A DNA stretch of 64,000 bases from Paenibacillus lupini (lineage in GTDB: Bacteria > Bacillota > Bacilli > Paenibacillales > Paenibacillaceae). The notes below the pieces were generated by a model. That model saw only the letters and a list, made by a program, of their open reading frames with translations, had not been told where the DNA came from and ran no database searches. The stretch covers positions 1-64,000 of the forward strand of contig NZ_JAASRW010000013.1 in assembly GCF_011761355.1 (NCBI RefSeq), given 5' to 3'. Numbering within the stretch: the stretch's first letter is position 1; the number at the start of each line of letters is the position of its first letter. The translations under genes were made by a program, and so were the position numbers. Of this stretch, positions 1-8,653 are shown piece by piece.

Positions 1-132
1 GTTTGACTTGCTCAAACTTTGTTTTTATCGCTTTTTCCGTTATTTCTAACGGGGCAGTTTTGCTCGTTGTTCAGTTTTCAAAGAACAATTTTTTTTCGTT
101 TGTCGACCGTTTGTTTCAGCGGCGACTTAGAT
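1..132 (-). other. rRNA operon leader (16S gene begins outside the window)
   Basis: Read on the minus strand this is a typical Bacillales pre-16S leader. It runs from the promoter at 133-162 through a boxA-like antitermination element (rc of 72-87, TGTTCTTTGAAAACTG) to the edge, where GTTTGA GCAAG TCAAAC (1-17) forms the small inverted repeat usually found a few dozen bases before 16S. No rRNA sequence itself is visible. The placement agrees with B. subtilis, where an rrn operon follows lysS. Identification of the leader is by pattern; the 16S gene is inferred. Confidence 0.75.
72..87 (-). promoter_or_regulatory. boxA antitermination element of rrn leader
   Basis: The minus-strand reading TGTTCTTTGAAAACTG matches the boxA-type element seen in Bacillus rRNA leaders and 16S-23S spacers, where NusB/NusE bind nascent RNA to prevent Rho-dependent termination. 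It sits between the promoter and the window edge. Confidence 0.65.
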
Positions 133-162
133 AATATATCACGTACGCCTAGTCTATTGCAA
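133..162 (-). promoter_or_regulatory. SigA-type promoter of rrn operon
   Basis: On the minus strand there is a -35 TTGCAA (157-162), an 18-base spacer and a -10 TATATT (133-138). It is followed by a leader with boxA, as expected of an rrn promoter reading leftward out of the window. Confidence 0.6.
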
Positions 163-202
163 GCATTATTTTAAACTTTTTTAAAATAGATTTCCTAGGG
201 CT

Positions 203-649
203 TTACGCCCCTCGGAATACCCACCACTTGCTGCCTGCAAAGTTAAGGATGAGCGTTAATCCGGTGGCTACTAACTTTGCTAATAAAGGCCCCATCCCCA
301 TTACCTCGGTTAACTCATATAAGAGCAGCATAGATACTCCAAGCACAGCAGCATTTAGAATAATAAAACGAACGGCCTTGCGCCGATCAAATTTTGATTC
401 ACTGGTTCGACTCTTATCTCCTTTAAAGGTGATAAGGGAATTAAGCGTATAGCTGTTCACCATACCAGCACTGTAGGAGATAGCTTGTGCGGGGAGGACA
501 TAAAGTCCCGCCCAGACCAGTATGCTGTACACAATGAAATCCACAAGCGTATTTAACAGCCCTATTATATTGAATAAAACAAATTGCTTTATAGCACCAA
601 CTCGATTTTTCCTTAATTCAGTCTGCTGCTCTAATCCCTCAATGGACAT
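203..649 (-). CDS. GtrA family membrane protein
   Basis: Small polytopic membrane protein of 148 aa with four hydrophobic segments and the GtrA-family opening (FVLFNIIGLLNTLVDFIVY near residue 25) and a C-terminal NFAGSKWWVF motif. GtrA-like proteins are thought to help move lipid-linked sugars across the membrane for surface glycosylation. I take ATG at 649 as the start because AAGGA lies eight bases upstream; an in-frame GTG at 655 is too close to that site. It overlaps the end of the preceding GT2 gene by 11 bases, implying translational coupling. It is the last gene before the rrn promoter. The actual sugar carrier is unknown. Confidence 0.85.
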   Translation of the reverse strand: MSIEGLEQQTELRKNRVGAIKQFVLFNIIGLLNTLVDFIVYSILVWAGLYVLPAQAISYSAGMVNSYTLNSLITFKGDKSRTSESKFDRRKAVRFIILNAAVLGVSMLLLYELTEVMGMGPLLAKLVATGLTLILNFAGSKWWVFRGA

Positions 650-1625
650 ACTCACGTTCCTTCTCTTTCAGCTTGTCCTCCTGATCCTTGTCCTCGGTGA
701 ACCCACGTGCTTCCCTTACAATATATAAGGGCCGATTCTTGGATTCGTCGTAGATACGACCGATGTACTCACCAATTAAACCAAGAAGCATAAGAATGAT
801 CCCGTTAAACAACAGGTTAATGGCTACGATTGTTGTCCATCCCGGTTGAGTGGTTGAAGTAAACAGGCGCTGACACAGGACGACCAGCAAATAAACAAAG
901 CTCGAAGCCGAAAGAGCAAAACCGATATAGGTTGCAATTTTGAGCGGCTTATAAGAGAAGGACGTGATGCCGTCCAGGGCAAAGCTAATCATTTTTTTAA
1001 GCGGATATTTGGTTTCCCCGGCAAAACGTTCCTCGCGGACATACTCCACCATCGTCTGCCGGAAGCCTACCCAGCTCACCAGACCACGCACGAAACGATT
1101 CTTCTCCTTAAGACCGCGCAGTACATCGCATACTTTACGGTCTATTAACCGGAAATCTCCTGTATCCATCGGAATATCGAAGTTTGTCATACTTCTCATT
1201 GTACGATAGAAGAGCATAGCCGTTATTTTCTTGAAGGCACTTTCGCCTTTACGCTTCAGCCGTTTACCATAAACGACCTCATATCCTTCCTTCCACTTCT
1301 CGATCATCTCGAGCATAACTTCCGGCGGATCCTGTAGATCGGCATCAATAATAATAATAGCCTCGCCCTGCGCGTAGTCCATACCAGCGGTAATAGCTAT
1401 CTGATGGCCAAAGTTGCGTGAGAAGTTGACCAGCTTTACATGATTGTCCTCTTGGCAGATCGCCTCGACGATTTCAATCGTTTGATCCCGGCTGCCGTCG
1501 TTAACAAATACGAGCTCGTAAGGTTCACCATACCCGTCCATCACTTCTTTGAGCTTGGCGTACGTATGGTGAATCACTTCCTGTTCGTTATACATCGGCA
1601 CGATAATGCTGTATTTTGCCCTCAT
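639..1625 (-). CDS. Family 2 glycosyltransferase, polyprenyl-phosphate sugar synthase type (GtrB/DPM1-like)
   Basis: 328-aa GT-A fold enzyme followed by two C-terminal membrane helices. It shows IIVPMYNEQEV at the N-terminus, FVNDGSRD, and the metal-binding DADLQDPPE near residue 95. This architecture transfers a nucleotide sugar to undecaprenyl phosphate on the inner face of the membrane. With the GtrA protein and the large GT-C enzyme next to it, it forms a plausible three-gene pathway: load the lipid carrier, flip it, transfer the sugar to an extracellular acceptor. The start is supported by GGAAGGGG nine bases before ATG. The sugar is not predictable. Confidence 0.9.
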   Translation of the reverse strand: MRAKYSIIVPMYNEQEVIHHTYAKLKEVMDGYGEPYELVFVNDGSRDQTIEIVEAICQEDNHVKLVNFSRNFGHQIAITAGMDYAQGEAIIIIDADLQDPPEVMLEMIEKWKEGYEVVYGKRLKRKGESAFKKITAMLFYRTMRSMTNFDIPMDTGDFRLIDRKVCDVLRGLKEKNRFVRGLVSWVGFRQTMVEYVREERFAGETKYPLKKMISFALDGITSFSYKPLKIATYIGFALSASSFVYLLVVLCQRLFTSTTQPGWTTIVAINLLFNGIILMLLGLIGEYIGRIYDESKNRPLYIVREARGFTEDKDQEDKLKEKEREYVH

Positions 1626-1649
1626 GCTCGTATACCCCTTCCGAAATCA

Positions 1650-4600
1650 TCAACTGTAAAAGACCCATGAATCAAAGTGCCGCAGTGCGATCATAACGTA
1701 ATCTTTACTTACTTCCATACCAGAAATAACTGGATAATACATGATGAATAGGACAACCGCTATACCAGCGTATAGCCAGCGTATCCATTTTCTATGGTCC
1801 CGACCGTCCTCGAAGCGTGTAAAGATATAGACGATGGCAAGGATCATGAACGGCACCATTGCAAAATAATGATATAAAAACGTTAATCGCGGAACGAGCA
1901 TCCATGGCAGATACTGCGATAAATAAGCGATCCATAAAACGTACATCCGTTTGTCCTTACGCTTAATACTTATATAAAATGCCGCAATAACCGCGAAAAT
2001 CCCTGTCCACCAAATGAGTGGATTGCCAAACGCCGAGATGGAAGAAACATCTCCTGCATGATCGAGATTTTTGCCGTTATAATACCAGACCGGACGTTTC
2101 ATAAATGGCCACTCCCACCACTGTGAGGAATATGGATGGGTTGCAACAAGCTTGCTGTGATAATCATACATGTGTTCCTGGTACTCAACCAATCGCTCTG
2201 CCGTATATGTATCCCCTTTGACATCAAGAACCGGAATGTAGGACAAGCAGTAAATGATGAGTGGTATAACGACGAAAAAGACAACGCAGCTTACAAGGGT
2301 CAAAATGGTATTCCGCACAAAACTGCGGGTCGCATGATGGTATTCCCCATCATGAAGTGAAGAGGCTCCCTCTTCACGACTTTTAAGGATCCGTCTTGCG
2401 GCGGCTTGCTCTCTGTATCGTTCAATAAGGACAAGAGCCAGCATAACCGCAAGTCCTGCCCCGCCATAAATAACAATCCATTTGGATGCTACTCCGATCC
2501 CAAACAGCAAGCCAGCCCAGAATAAAGGTACAAGCGTCTTCCGAAGCGGCGACCGGTAAAAGCTCATTTCTCTGTATTTATTCATGAAGTAGAACATCAG
2601 CATGATGAAAAAGACACCATAGACATCAATTGTAGCAATACGTGTTTGCGTAAAATGCATAAAATCTGCTGCGAACAATATCGTTGCTGTTGCTGCATAC
2701 CCGGTTTTACGGAATAGCTGCAGGGCAAACAGATAAATGATTGGCAGCATACCGATACCAAACAGGGTACCCATGATCCGCCAGCCAAATGGACTAAGGC
2801 CAAACAGCTTAATGCCAACTGCAATTAACAGCTTGCCAAGCGGCGGATGTGTATTTTCATAAGCTTTTATTCCATGGAGGTTCTCATAAGCCGTGCGTGC
2901 ATGGTAGATCTCATCAAAATAAGAACTGTTTTTATAGGTAGACTTATATACAGCGTTCGCTTGCTCATCGAATAGTCGACTGCCTTGCAGAGCTTTGTCA
3001 GCTTCATCAGAACCATCTACATCAACAATCTGCTGAATAAGAATCGGCTGATCACTGCCCTCCGAATAGAAAGCTGCCTCTTGCATCGTAAAGCCCCACT
3101 TGGTAACCGTGAGCTTCGCATACCGGACAGTCTGATTGATCGGGTTAACCGTCCATTTCAGGTTATCGCCGACCTTTTGCTCAATTTCGATCGGGTTACT
3201 CCATTGATCCGGTGTGCTGCTGCTAAACTCCCATTTGTACTTGCCAACGCCAACTCCGTTAAAGCTGTTCACTTGGCTGATTTGTACCGGCTTCCCGAAA
3301 TCCACATAAAAGCTTTGGCCATCGCGGTCTGCCTTCCAGCCGCTGTCGAAGCTAACGGTTGAGCCTAAGTTGGACAGCGCAATTACCGCATAGATGACCG
3401 TAATGATGGACATCCACAGCCAATCCTTACGTTGAAACCTGCGCTTAGGAGGTTCACTCTCAGCCCGCACACCTTGCAGCAAATGCTCTTCTGAACGCTC
3501 GAGCTCTGCCTTCGTAATGACGGGAACCGCAAGCTGCTGCCCCCTAATATATCTATCATAGCCGATATAAAGCATGTAAATATACAAACCAACATTGCAA
3601 AGTGAAGTCACAATGAGAATGCCGTCTGAGGAAGGCAAGAAAGCATTCGCCTGGCTGAATACCAGAACGTAACCAACATTAATGAAATGGGTAACGCTAA
3701 ATCCAAACAGCAAATGCAGAATTCTACGGTCTTTTGCCTCGATATAAGCAAAGATCATTAGAAGAAGAGCAGGAAACATATAGCGCTCATGCATTTTGGC
3801 AGCAAACATAAAGACGGTAACGATCAGGATCATCGCCATATAGAAGGAACCCGACAAGTCCTTCTGCTGCTTGCGAGCTGCAAAAAAGAGAATGGAAGCG
3901 ACTGTCGCAAAAACAATTCCGACATTGCCCCATGTTGCGTATTGAAGACCAAGCCACTGCTGATCCAGCTTCGCCCAGTTCCCTCCGGTTAACGCGTATA
4001 GATTAAATGCGTTCAGTGTGGCATAGGGGTAAGAAGATAACGTCGACTTATACAAATTGTAGAGAGCATGTAGTCCACCATTACTCCATATAAACGGTGC
4101 GGCGAGCAGGAGAAAGGCAACAGCCCCATACCCGATGCCAGCAGCAACACGCTTCCACGCTTTAAGGTTATATCCATAAGCAAGCAGCATAACGGGAGAA
4201 AAAATAAGCGCTTGCGGCTTCACAAGAACAGCGAGAGCAAACCAGATCGAGCCGCGTTCCAGCTTGCCGTTTGTAATGGCATGAATCGCAAGCACCAAAA
4301 TCAGAGCGAAGAAGGAATCGACCTGTCCCCATCCAGCCGAGTTAATCCAGACGGCAGGGTTCCAGATATAGAGCATTGCCAGCCCAAATGCCGCCCGATG
4401 ATCAAGTTTTTTCTGAGCGGTGCGGTATATCAAATAACCTGTGATAAGATCGGCTGCAATAGCCGGCAGTTTATAGAGTAACAAAGCTGCATCGCTGGCG
4501 GAATCTATTCCCGCCCATGATTGTATGGCTCCAAGCACATACAGCACATAGATATAACCCGGAGGGTAATCGGCAAAAAGTCCTTCCTGATAGAAGTGAC

Positions 4601-5078
4601 TTAACCCATCTGTGTAGGCATGGTTCGCCCAAAATATAAACGTATTAATATCATTCGTATAACCAGGGTTTGAAACCGCAATATAAAAACGGAAGGCAAA
4701 TGCAGCAAGAAGTGCAATTCGCATGCCATTCATGGATGGCTTGCTCCCCGGTGCAATAAACTTCCCTCCGGAAGAGAATTCCCGAGCACGCAGCCACCTG
4801 CTGTACAAGTATGCAAACAACGCACCAAATAACGCGGATACGGCTAACACCGGGAACGCAGATATTTTCTTCGGATCCACGGTCTTCTCTTGCGGTGCTG
4901 CTGAACTAGACTGAACCGGCTCCATGGAGATGATCGGCGAGAAGGCCTCTGTAGCAATATTGCCTAATCCGGTTGTGCTACTTCCCTCGGCAGCAGCGGC
5001 AGTATAGCCGGTTATCGCAGGTAAAAGTCCAATGACGAGTACAAATAACAAACCTATAATAGCACGTAGCTTCCACAT
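1650..5078 (-). CDS. Double GT-C glycosyltransferase (DUF2029/ArnT-like half plus PMT-like half)
   Basis: 1142-aa membrane protein. An N-terminal signal-like segment is followed by an Ala-rich linker, then a first polytopic block with SNPGYTNDINTFIFWANHAY (about residues 135-155), typical of GT-C enzymes using lipid-phosphate sugars. A soluble beta-rich insert of about 120 residues (SFDSGWKADRD... QEAAFYSEG) resembles an F5/8-type carbohydrate-binding fold. The second polytopic block starts with YFDEIYHARTAYE and NTHPPLGKL, the acidic loop of protein O-mannosyltransferases (PMT). I start at ATG 5078, with GAGGTG 11 bases upstream; the open frame extends to 5165 without a better site. Two GT-C catalytic units in one chain is unusual. 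Substrate and acceptor are unknown. Confidence 0.8.
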   Translation of the reverse strand: MWKLRAIIGLLFVLVIGLLPAITGYTAAAAEGSSTTGLGNIATEAFSPIISMEPVQSSSAAPQEKTVDPKKISAFPVLAVSALFGALFAYLYSRWLRAREFSSGGKFIAPGSKPSMNGMRIALLAAFAFRFYIAVSNPGYTNDINTFIFWANHAYTDGLSHFYQEGLFADYPPGYIYVLYVLGAIQSWAGIDSASDAALLLYKLPAIAADLITGYLIYRTAQKKLDHRAAFGLAMLYIWNPAVWINSAGWGQVDSFFALILVLAIHAITNGKLERGSIWFALAVLVKPQALIFSPVMLLAYGYNLKAWKRVAAGIGYGAVAFLLLAAPFIWSNGGLHALYNLYKSTLSSYPYATLNAFNLYALTGGNWAKLDQQWLGLQYATWGNVGIVFATVASILFFAARKQQKDLSGSFYMAMILIVTVFMFAAKMHERYMFPALLLMIFAYIEAKDRRILHLLFGFSVTHFINVGYVLVFSQANAFLPSSDGILIVTSLCNVGLYIYMLYIGYDRYIRGQQLAVPVITKAELERSEEHLLQGVRAESEPPKRRFQRKDWLWMSIITVIYAVIALSNLGSTVSFDSGWKADRDGQSFYVDFGKPVQISQVNSFNGVGVGKYKWEFSSSTPDQWSNPIEIEQKVGDNLKWTVNPINQTVRYAKLTVTKWGFTMQEAAFYSEGSDQPILIQQIVDVDGSDEADKALQGSRLFDEQANAVYKSTYKNSSYFDEIYHARTAYENLHGIKAYENTHPPLGKLLIAVGIKLFGLSPFGWRIMGTLFGIGMLPIIYLFALQLFRKTGYAATATILFAADFMHFTQTRIATIDVYGVFFIMLMFYFMNKYREMSFYRSPLRKTLVPLFWAGLLFGIGVASKWIVIYGGAGLAVMLALVLIERYREQAAARRILKSREEGASSLHDGEYHHATRSFVRNTILTLVSCVVFFVVIPLIIYCLSYIPVLDVKGDTYTAERLVEYQEHMYDYHSKLVATHPYSSQWWEWPFMKRPVWYYNGKNLDHAGDVSSISAFGNPLIWWTGIFAVIAAFYISIKRKDKRMYVLWIAYLSQYLPWMLVPRLTFLYHYFAMVPFMILAIVYIFTRFEDGRDHRKWIRWLYAGIAVVLFIMYYPVISGMEVSKDYVMIALRHFDSWVFYS

Positions 5079-5231
5079 TTTCCGCGATTCACCTCGAACG
5101 ATAAGTTTCGAACAAGCATCCTTTTTCCTGTAAAATACATTCTCACTTTCCCTATCAAATGTCAATGTGTACAGCTATCGTGATAAAACTACTATCGATG
5201 TCTTTACAAAGATAAGCGGCCCCATGGTAAT

Positions 5232-5270
5232 GAAAAAGCACCGCCCGGACCAGTTAGTCCAAGCGGTGCT
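5232..5270 (-). terminator. Rho-independent terminator after lysS
   Basis: AGCACCGC (5237-5244) pairs with GCGGTGCT (5263-5270), with an inner GGAC/GTCC extension. On the minus strand it is followed by a run of T. Confidence 0.85.
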
Positions 5271-5291
5271 GTTGTCTACTTCATCTTAATC

Positions 5292-6821
5292 TTATTCGCC
5301 TTGACGCTGCTCGCGCATATGCGGGAACAACAGAACATCGCGGATCGAAGGAGCATCTGTAAGCAGCATAACGAGGCGGTCAACACCAATGCCAAGTCCG
5401 CCTGTAGGCGGCATGCCGTACTCAAGGGCACGGATGAAGTCATCGTCCATCTCATGCGCTTCGTCATTGCCTTGTTCCTTCTCTACCAGTTGAGCTTCAA
5501 AGCGTTGGCGCTGGTCGATTGGATCATTCAGCTCCGTAAAGGCATTCGCATGCTCACGTGCAACGATAAACAACTCGAAGCGGTCTGTGAAACGCGGATC
5601 AACCGGGTTCTTCTTCGCCAGCGGCGAGATCGCAACCGGATGGCCTGTAACAAACGTCGGCTGAATAAGTGTATGCTCACAATGTGTCTCGAAGAAGGAA
5701 TTCAAGATGTGGCCAAACGTCATATGAGGCTCAACCGGCACTTTATGCTCCTTCGCAAGGGCATGAGCTTCTTCGTCGGTCATCTCAACACTGAAGTCAA
5801 CACCAGTTACTTCCTTAACCAGATCCACCATCGACACGCGGCGCCATTCTGGCGTCAGGTCAATCTCTTGTCCTTGATAAGTGATTTTCATCGTACCGAG
5901 TACTTCTTGTGCAATGTGTGCAATCAAGTTCTCAGTGAGCGACATGATGTCTTTGTAGTCAGCATAAGCCTCGTACAGCTCGATCATCGTAAATTCTGGA
6001 TTGTGGCGAGTCGAAATACCCTCATTCCGATATACACGACCGATCTCGTATACTTTCTCCAGACCACCAACAATCAGACGTTTCAAGTGAAGCTCAATCG
6101 CGATACGCATATAGAGCTGCATATCAAGCGCATTATGATGAGTAATAAATGGACGTGCCGCAGCTCCGCCTGCAATGGAATGCAGAGTAGGCGTCTCAAC
6201 TTCGAGATAGCCCTTGGAGTCAAGGTAACGGCGCATCGATTGGATAATTCGGGATCGTGCGATGAAGGTTTGCTGAACATCCGGGTTCACGATCAGATCA
6301 ACATAACGCTGGCGGTAGCGCAGCTCTACATCTTTCAGGCCATGGTATTTATCAGGCAGCGGAAGAAGCGACTTCGTCAGCACTTCCACTTCATGTGCTT
6401 TAACTGAAACTTCGCCCGTATTCGTCTTGAACACAACGCCGTTGATGCCAACGATATCACCGATATCCAGCATTTCAAAAGCAGCGTATTTGTTCGCTTC
6501 AACGGTATCTTTGCGGACGTAAATTTGGATTTTGCCAGAAAGGTCCTGGATATGAGCAAACGATGCTTTACCCATGCCGCGTTTTTGCATAATACGGCCA
6601 GCAATGCTCACCTTAATCGCTTTCTCTTCCAGCTCTTCTTTGCTTAGCGCTTCATAAGCGGCAATAATATCCTTCGCATTATGCGTACGCTCAAATTTAC
6701 CGCCGAATGGGTCGACGCCAAGTGCTCTCAGCTCGTCCAATTTGTCTCTGCGGATTTGCAGAAGTTCGCTTAGTTCTTGCTCTTGTTCCACTCCCGTGTT
6801 TTGCTGATCCACTTCATTCAT
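5292..6821 (-). CDS. lysS: Lysyl-tRNA synthetase, class II
   Basis: 509 aa, normal length for bacterial LysRS. An N-terminal OB-fold anticodon-binding domain (about 60-165, with GRIMQKRGMGKASFAHIQD) precedes the class II catalytic core: motif 1 around RSRIIQSMRRYLDSKGYLEV, motif 2 YRNEGISTRHNPEFTMIE, and motif 3 GGLGIGVDRLVML near the C-terminus. It charges tRNA-Lys in the cytoplasm. The start has AGGAG four bases upstream. It lies downstream of greA and dusB as in B. subtilis but has its own 125-nt leader containing a 10-bp hairpin (about 6865-6891); the leader is too short and lacks the features of a T-box. A strong terminator follows. Confidence 0.98.
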   Translation of the reverse strand: MNEVDQQNTGVEQEQELSELLQIRRDKLDELRALGVDPFGGKFERTHNAKDIIAAYEALSKEELEEKAIKVSIAGRIMQKRGMGKASFAHIQDLSGKIQIYVRKDTVEANKYAAFEMLDIGDIVGINGVVFKTNTGEVSVKAHEVEVLTKSLLPLPDKYHGLKDVELRYRQRYVDLIVNPDVQQTFIARSRIIQSMRRYLDSKGYLEVETPTLHSIAGGAAARPFITHHNALDMQLYMRIAIELHLKRLIVGGLEKVYEIGRVYRNEGISTRHNPEFTMIELYEAYADYKDIMSLTENLIAHIAQEVLGTMKITYQGQEIDLTPEWRRVSMVDLVKEVTGVDFSVEMTDEEAHALAKEHKVPVEPHMTFGHILNSFFETHCEHTLIQPTFVTGHPVAISPLAKKNPVDPRFTDRFELFIVAREHANAFTELNDPIDQRQRFEAQLVEKEQGNDEAHEMDDDFIRALEYGMPPTGGLGIGVDRLVMLLTDAPSIRDVLLFPHMREQRQGE

Positions 6822-6896
6822 CTCCTAAATTAAAGGCACTGCTCAAGCGTAAACGGCTGCACCTTCTTTGGAAGGGCAGCAGACGTTTCGCGAGTG

Positions 6897-6939
6897 AAAT
6901 ATAAGCATAGTATAGAGAAGCTTATACTTTCTTATATTT
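6897..6939. repeat. Inverted repeat in lysS upstream region
   Basis: AAATATAAG (6897-6905) and CTTATATTT (6931-6939) are perfect 9-bp arms around an AT-rich centre containing TATACT on the minus strand. It lies between the greA terminator and the lysS leader hairpin and probably covers the lysS promoter. The function as an operator is only a possibility. Confidence 0.4.
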
Positions 6940-6946
6940 AACGTTC

Positions 6947-6971
6947 AAAAAGCTTCCACTAAGGAAGCTTT
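6947..6971 (-). terminator. Terminator after greA
   Basis: AGCTTCC (6951-6957) pairs with GGAAGCT (6963-6969) around a five-base loop. The minus-strand reading ends in TTTTTG. Confidence 0.8.
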
Positions 6972-7002
6972 CCGAAAATATACGCAAGTGGCAGTGCAAA
7001 CC

Positions 7003-7479
7003 TTATTTTTTGATATCGACGATTTTATATTGAATAATGCCGGCAGGAACGCTTACGTCCACGACTGTACCCTTTTTCTTGCCCAAAATCGCTTTGCCTA
7101 CCGGGCTCTCATTCGAAATCTTGTTTCGAAGAGGATCGGACTCGGCTGAACCTACGATTGCATATTCCATTGTATCACCGAATTCCAAATCTTCCACCGT
7201 TACAACCGATCCAATACTTACCGAATCGGTAACGATCTCATCATTATTAATAATCCGCGCATTGCGGAGCATTTTCTCAAGGGTGATGACACGGCCTTCA
7301 ATAAAGGCCTGCTCATTCTTCGCGTCCTCATATTCCGAGTTCTCGCTGATATCTCCATAACCGATCGCAATTTTGATACGTTCCGCTACTTCACGACGCT
7401 TGACCGACTTGAGGTTTTCCAGTTCCTCTTCAAGTTTCTTTAAACCGTCCTGAGTCAGAATGATTTCCTTATCGCCCAT
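7003..7479 (-). CDS. greA: Transcription elongation factor GreA
   Basis: 158 aa, the standard GreA length. The N-terminal antiparallel coiled coil carries the acidic tip (GDISENSEYEDAKNEQ around residues 43-58), and the C-terminal FKBP-like domain ends with GTVVDVSVPAGIIQYKI. GreA inserts into the RNA polymerase secondary channel and stimulates cleavage of backtracked RNA. AGGAGA lies nine bases before the ATG. It has its own SigA promoter at 7625-7654 and terminator at 6947-6971, so it appears monocistronic between dusB and lysS. Confidence 0.97.
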   Translation of the reverse strand: MGDKEIILTQDGLKKLEEELENLKSVKRREVAERIKIAIGYGDISENSEYEDAKNEQAFIEGRVITLEKMLRNARIINNDEIVTDSVSIGSVVTVEDLEFGDTMEYAIVGSAESDPLRNKISNESPVGKAILGKKKGTVVDVSVPAGIIQYKIVDIKK

Positions 7480-7508
7480 CTTCCGATTCTCCTGTCGTGT
7501 GACATATT

Positions 7509-7528
7509 ATTCATACAGTTGTATGAAT
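7509..7528. promoter_or_regulatory. Palindrome in greA 5' untranslated region
   Basis: ATTCATAC AGTT GTATGAAT, perfect 8-bp arms, lies 30-50 bases before the greA start and about 100 bases downstream of the -10. It could be an operator or an RNA hairpin; no known family is recognised. Confidence 0.4.
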
Positions 7529-7624
7529 TTCACTGTTATTTAATATATTGCATTCCCCGTTCCTCATGCCAAGTTGCGGGGCAGTCAGCGCGGAAACGAC
7601 GATGTCGTTGATGTATATTGCAAG

Positions 7625-7654
7625 ATTATATTTCAAAGATACCCCGAATGTCAA
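7625..7654 (-). promoter_or_regulatory. SigA promoter of greA
   Basis: Minus strand: TTGACA (7649-7654), 18-base spacer, TATAAT (7625-7630). Both hexamers are perfect consensus. The transcript would have a leader of roughly 140 bases. Confidence 0.75.
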
Positions 7655-7700
7655 TCAAAGCCAAATATGCCGCTGTAACCGCTTTACAAGAGATTAGATT

Positions 7701-7736
7701 GAGAGGACCAACGGCTTAGGGGCCGATGATCCTCTC
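7701..7736 (-). terminator. Hairpin after dusB, probable weak terminator
   Basis: GAGAGGA (7701-7707) pairs with TCCTCTC (7730-7736), with an inner CGGC/GCCG stem. No clear T-run follows on the minus strand, so termination would be inefficient or the hairpin may only protect the 3' end. Confidence 0.4.
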
Positions 7737-7742
7737 TTCTTC

Positions 7743-8639
7743 TTAATGAGCGGTTTGGGAACCGCCTGCAATAGAGGTCAACTCTTCTTCATTCAAAGAA
7801 GAAATGTATTGATCCAATATTTCGACAAGCTTGTCGCGGCCTGTTTCTTCCATAATGACATCCTTCACGCGAGCTGCGCCAGGGAGTCCTTTCAAGTACC
7901 AAGCCAGATGCTTAGTACGATATAACATCCACGGGTTGCCAAGCGCGCCACGGCCAATCATAACACCGTCGCAGCCAGTATGTTCAAGCAGGCGGCGGGC
8001 ATCTTCCGGCGAGAAAACATCACCATTACCAATAACGGGAATGGAGACCGCTTGCTTCACATCACGAATAATGTCCCAATTCGCCTTACCCGTGTATTGC
8101 TGCTCACGAGTCCGTCCATGCACGCTGACAGCTTTGCCGCCTGCGCTTTCGACAGCTTTCGCGTTATCGACAGCAAAGATATGCTCATCATCCCAGCCGA
8201 TCCGCATTTTAACCGTAACCGGCTTGCTGACAGCAGCGGTAACAGCCGAGACCATTTCATAAATTTTATTCGGATCAAGCAGCCAGCGGGCACCTGCATC
8301 ACATTTTGTCACTTTAGGTACCGGACAGCCCATATTAATATCAATAATATCGGCATTGGTCTGTTGGTCGACAACTTTCGCTGCCTCCACGAGCGACTCA
8401 CGGTCGCCGCCGAAAATTTGCAGACTAAGCGGCTTCTCCCGCTCATCTACGAAGAGCATTTCCATCGTTCGCTTGTTGCCGTGCAAGATCGCCTTGTCGC
8501 TGACCATCTCTGCGCATACTAGACCGGTTCCAAACTCTTTAGCAATGAGACGGAAAGCCGGGTTGCAGACGCCAGCCATCGGCGCTAGCACGACTTTGTT
8601 TTTCATCTCAATATCTCCGATTTTCAACATGCTATTCAT
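7743..8639 (-). CDS. dusB: tRNA-dihydrouridine synthase DusB with an internal in-frame deletion
   Basis: 298 aa against 333 for B. subtilis DusB. The TIM-barrel part is intact: APMAGVCNPAF, the catalytic Cys105 in INMGCPVPKV, KMRIGWD, HGRTREQQYTG and the FMN phosphate loop IGNGDV / MIGRGALGNPW. Family members then have about 43 residues before MRKHxAWYLKG, but here PWMLYRT (to residue 242) runs straight into KHLAWYLKGLPGAARV, at about 7913. The missing part belongs to the start of the C-terminal helical tRNA-binding domain. The enzyme reduces U to dihydrouridine in tRNA with NADPH; activity of this shortened form is uncertain. AGGAGG is four bases from ATG, directly behind a hairpin repeat. 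Confidence 0.9.
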   Translation of the reverse strand: MNSMLKIGDIEMKNKVVLAPMAGVCNPAFRLIAKEFGTGLVCAEMVSDKAILHGNKRTMEMLFVDEREKPLSLQIFGGDRESLVEAAKVVDQQTNADIIDINMGCPVPKVTKCDAGARWLLDPNKIYEMVSAVTAAVSKPVTVKMRIGWDDEHIFAVDNAKAVESAGGKAVSVHGRTREQQYTGKANWDIIRDVKQAVSIPVIGNGDVFSPEDARRLLEHTGCDGVMIGRGALGNPWMLYRTKHLAWYLKGLPGAARVKDVIMEETGRDKLVEILDQYISSLNEEELTSIAGGSQTAH

Positions 8640-8653
8640 TTCTCCTCCTAAAA

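Noticed and set aside
5301..6407. 368-codon open frame on plus opposite lysS
   Set aside because: Antisense shadow of a certain gene; no ribosome-binding site and no recognisable domain.
6822..6946. T-box riboswitch before lysS
   Set aside because: The leader is only about 125 bases, with one simple 10-bp hairpin and no terminator/antiterminator pair or T-box consensus.
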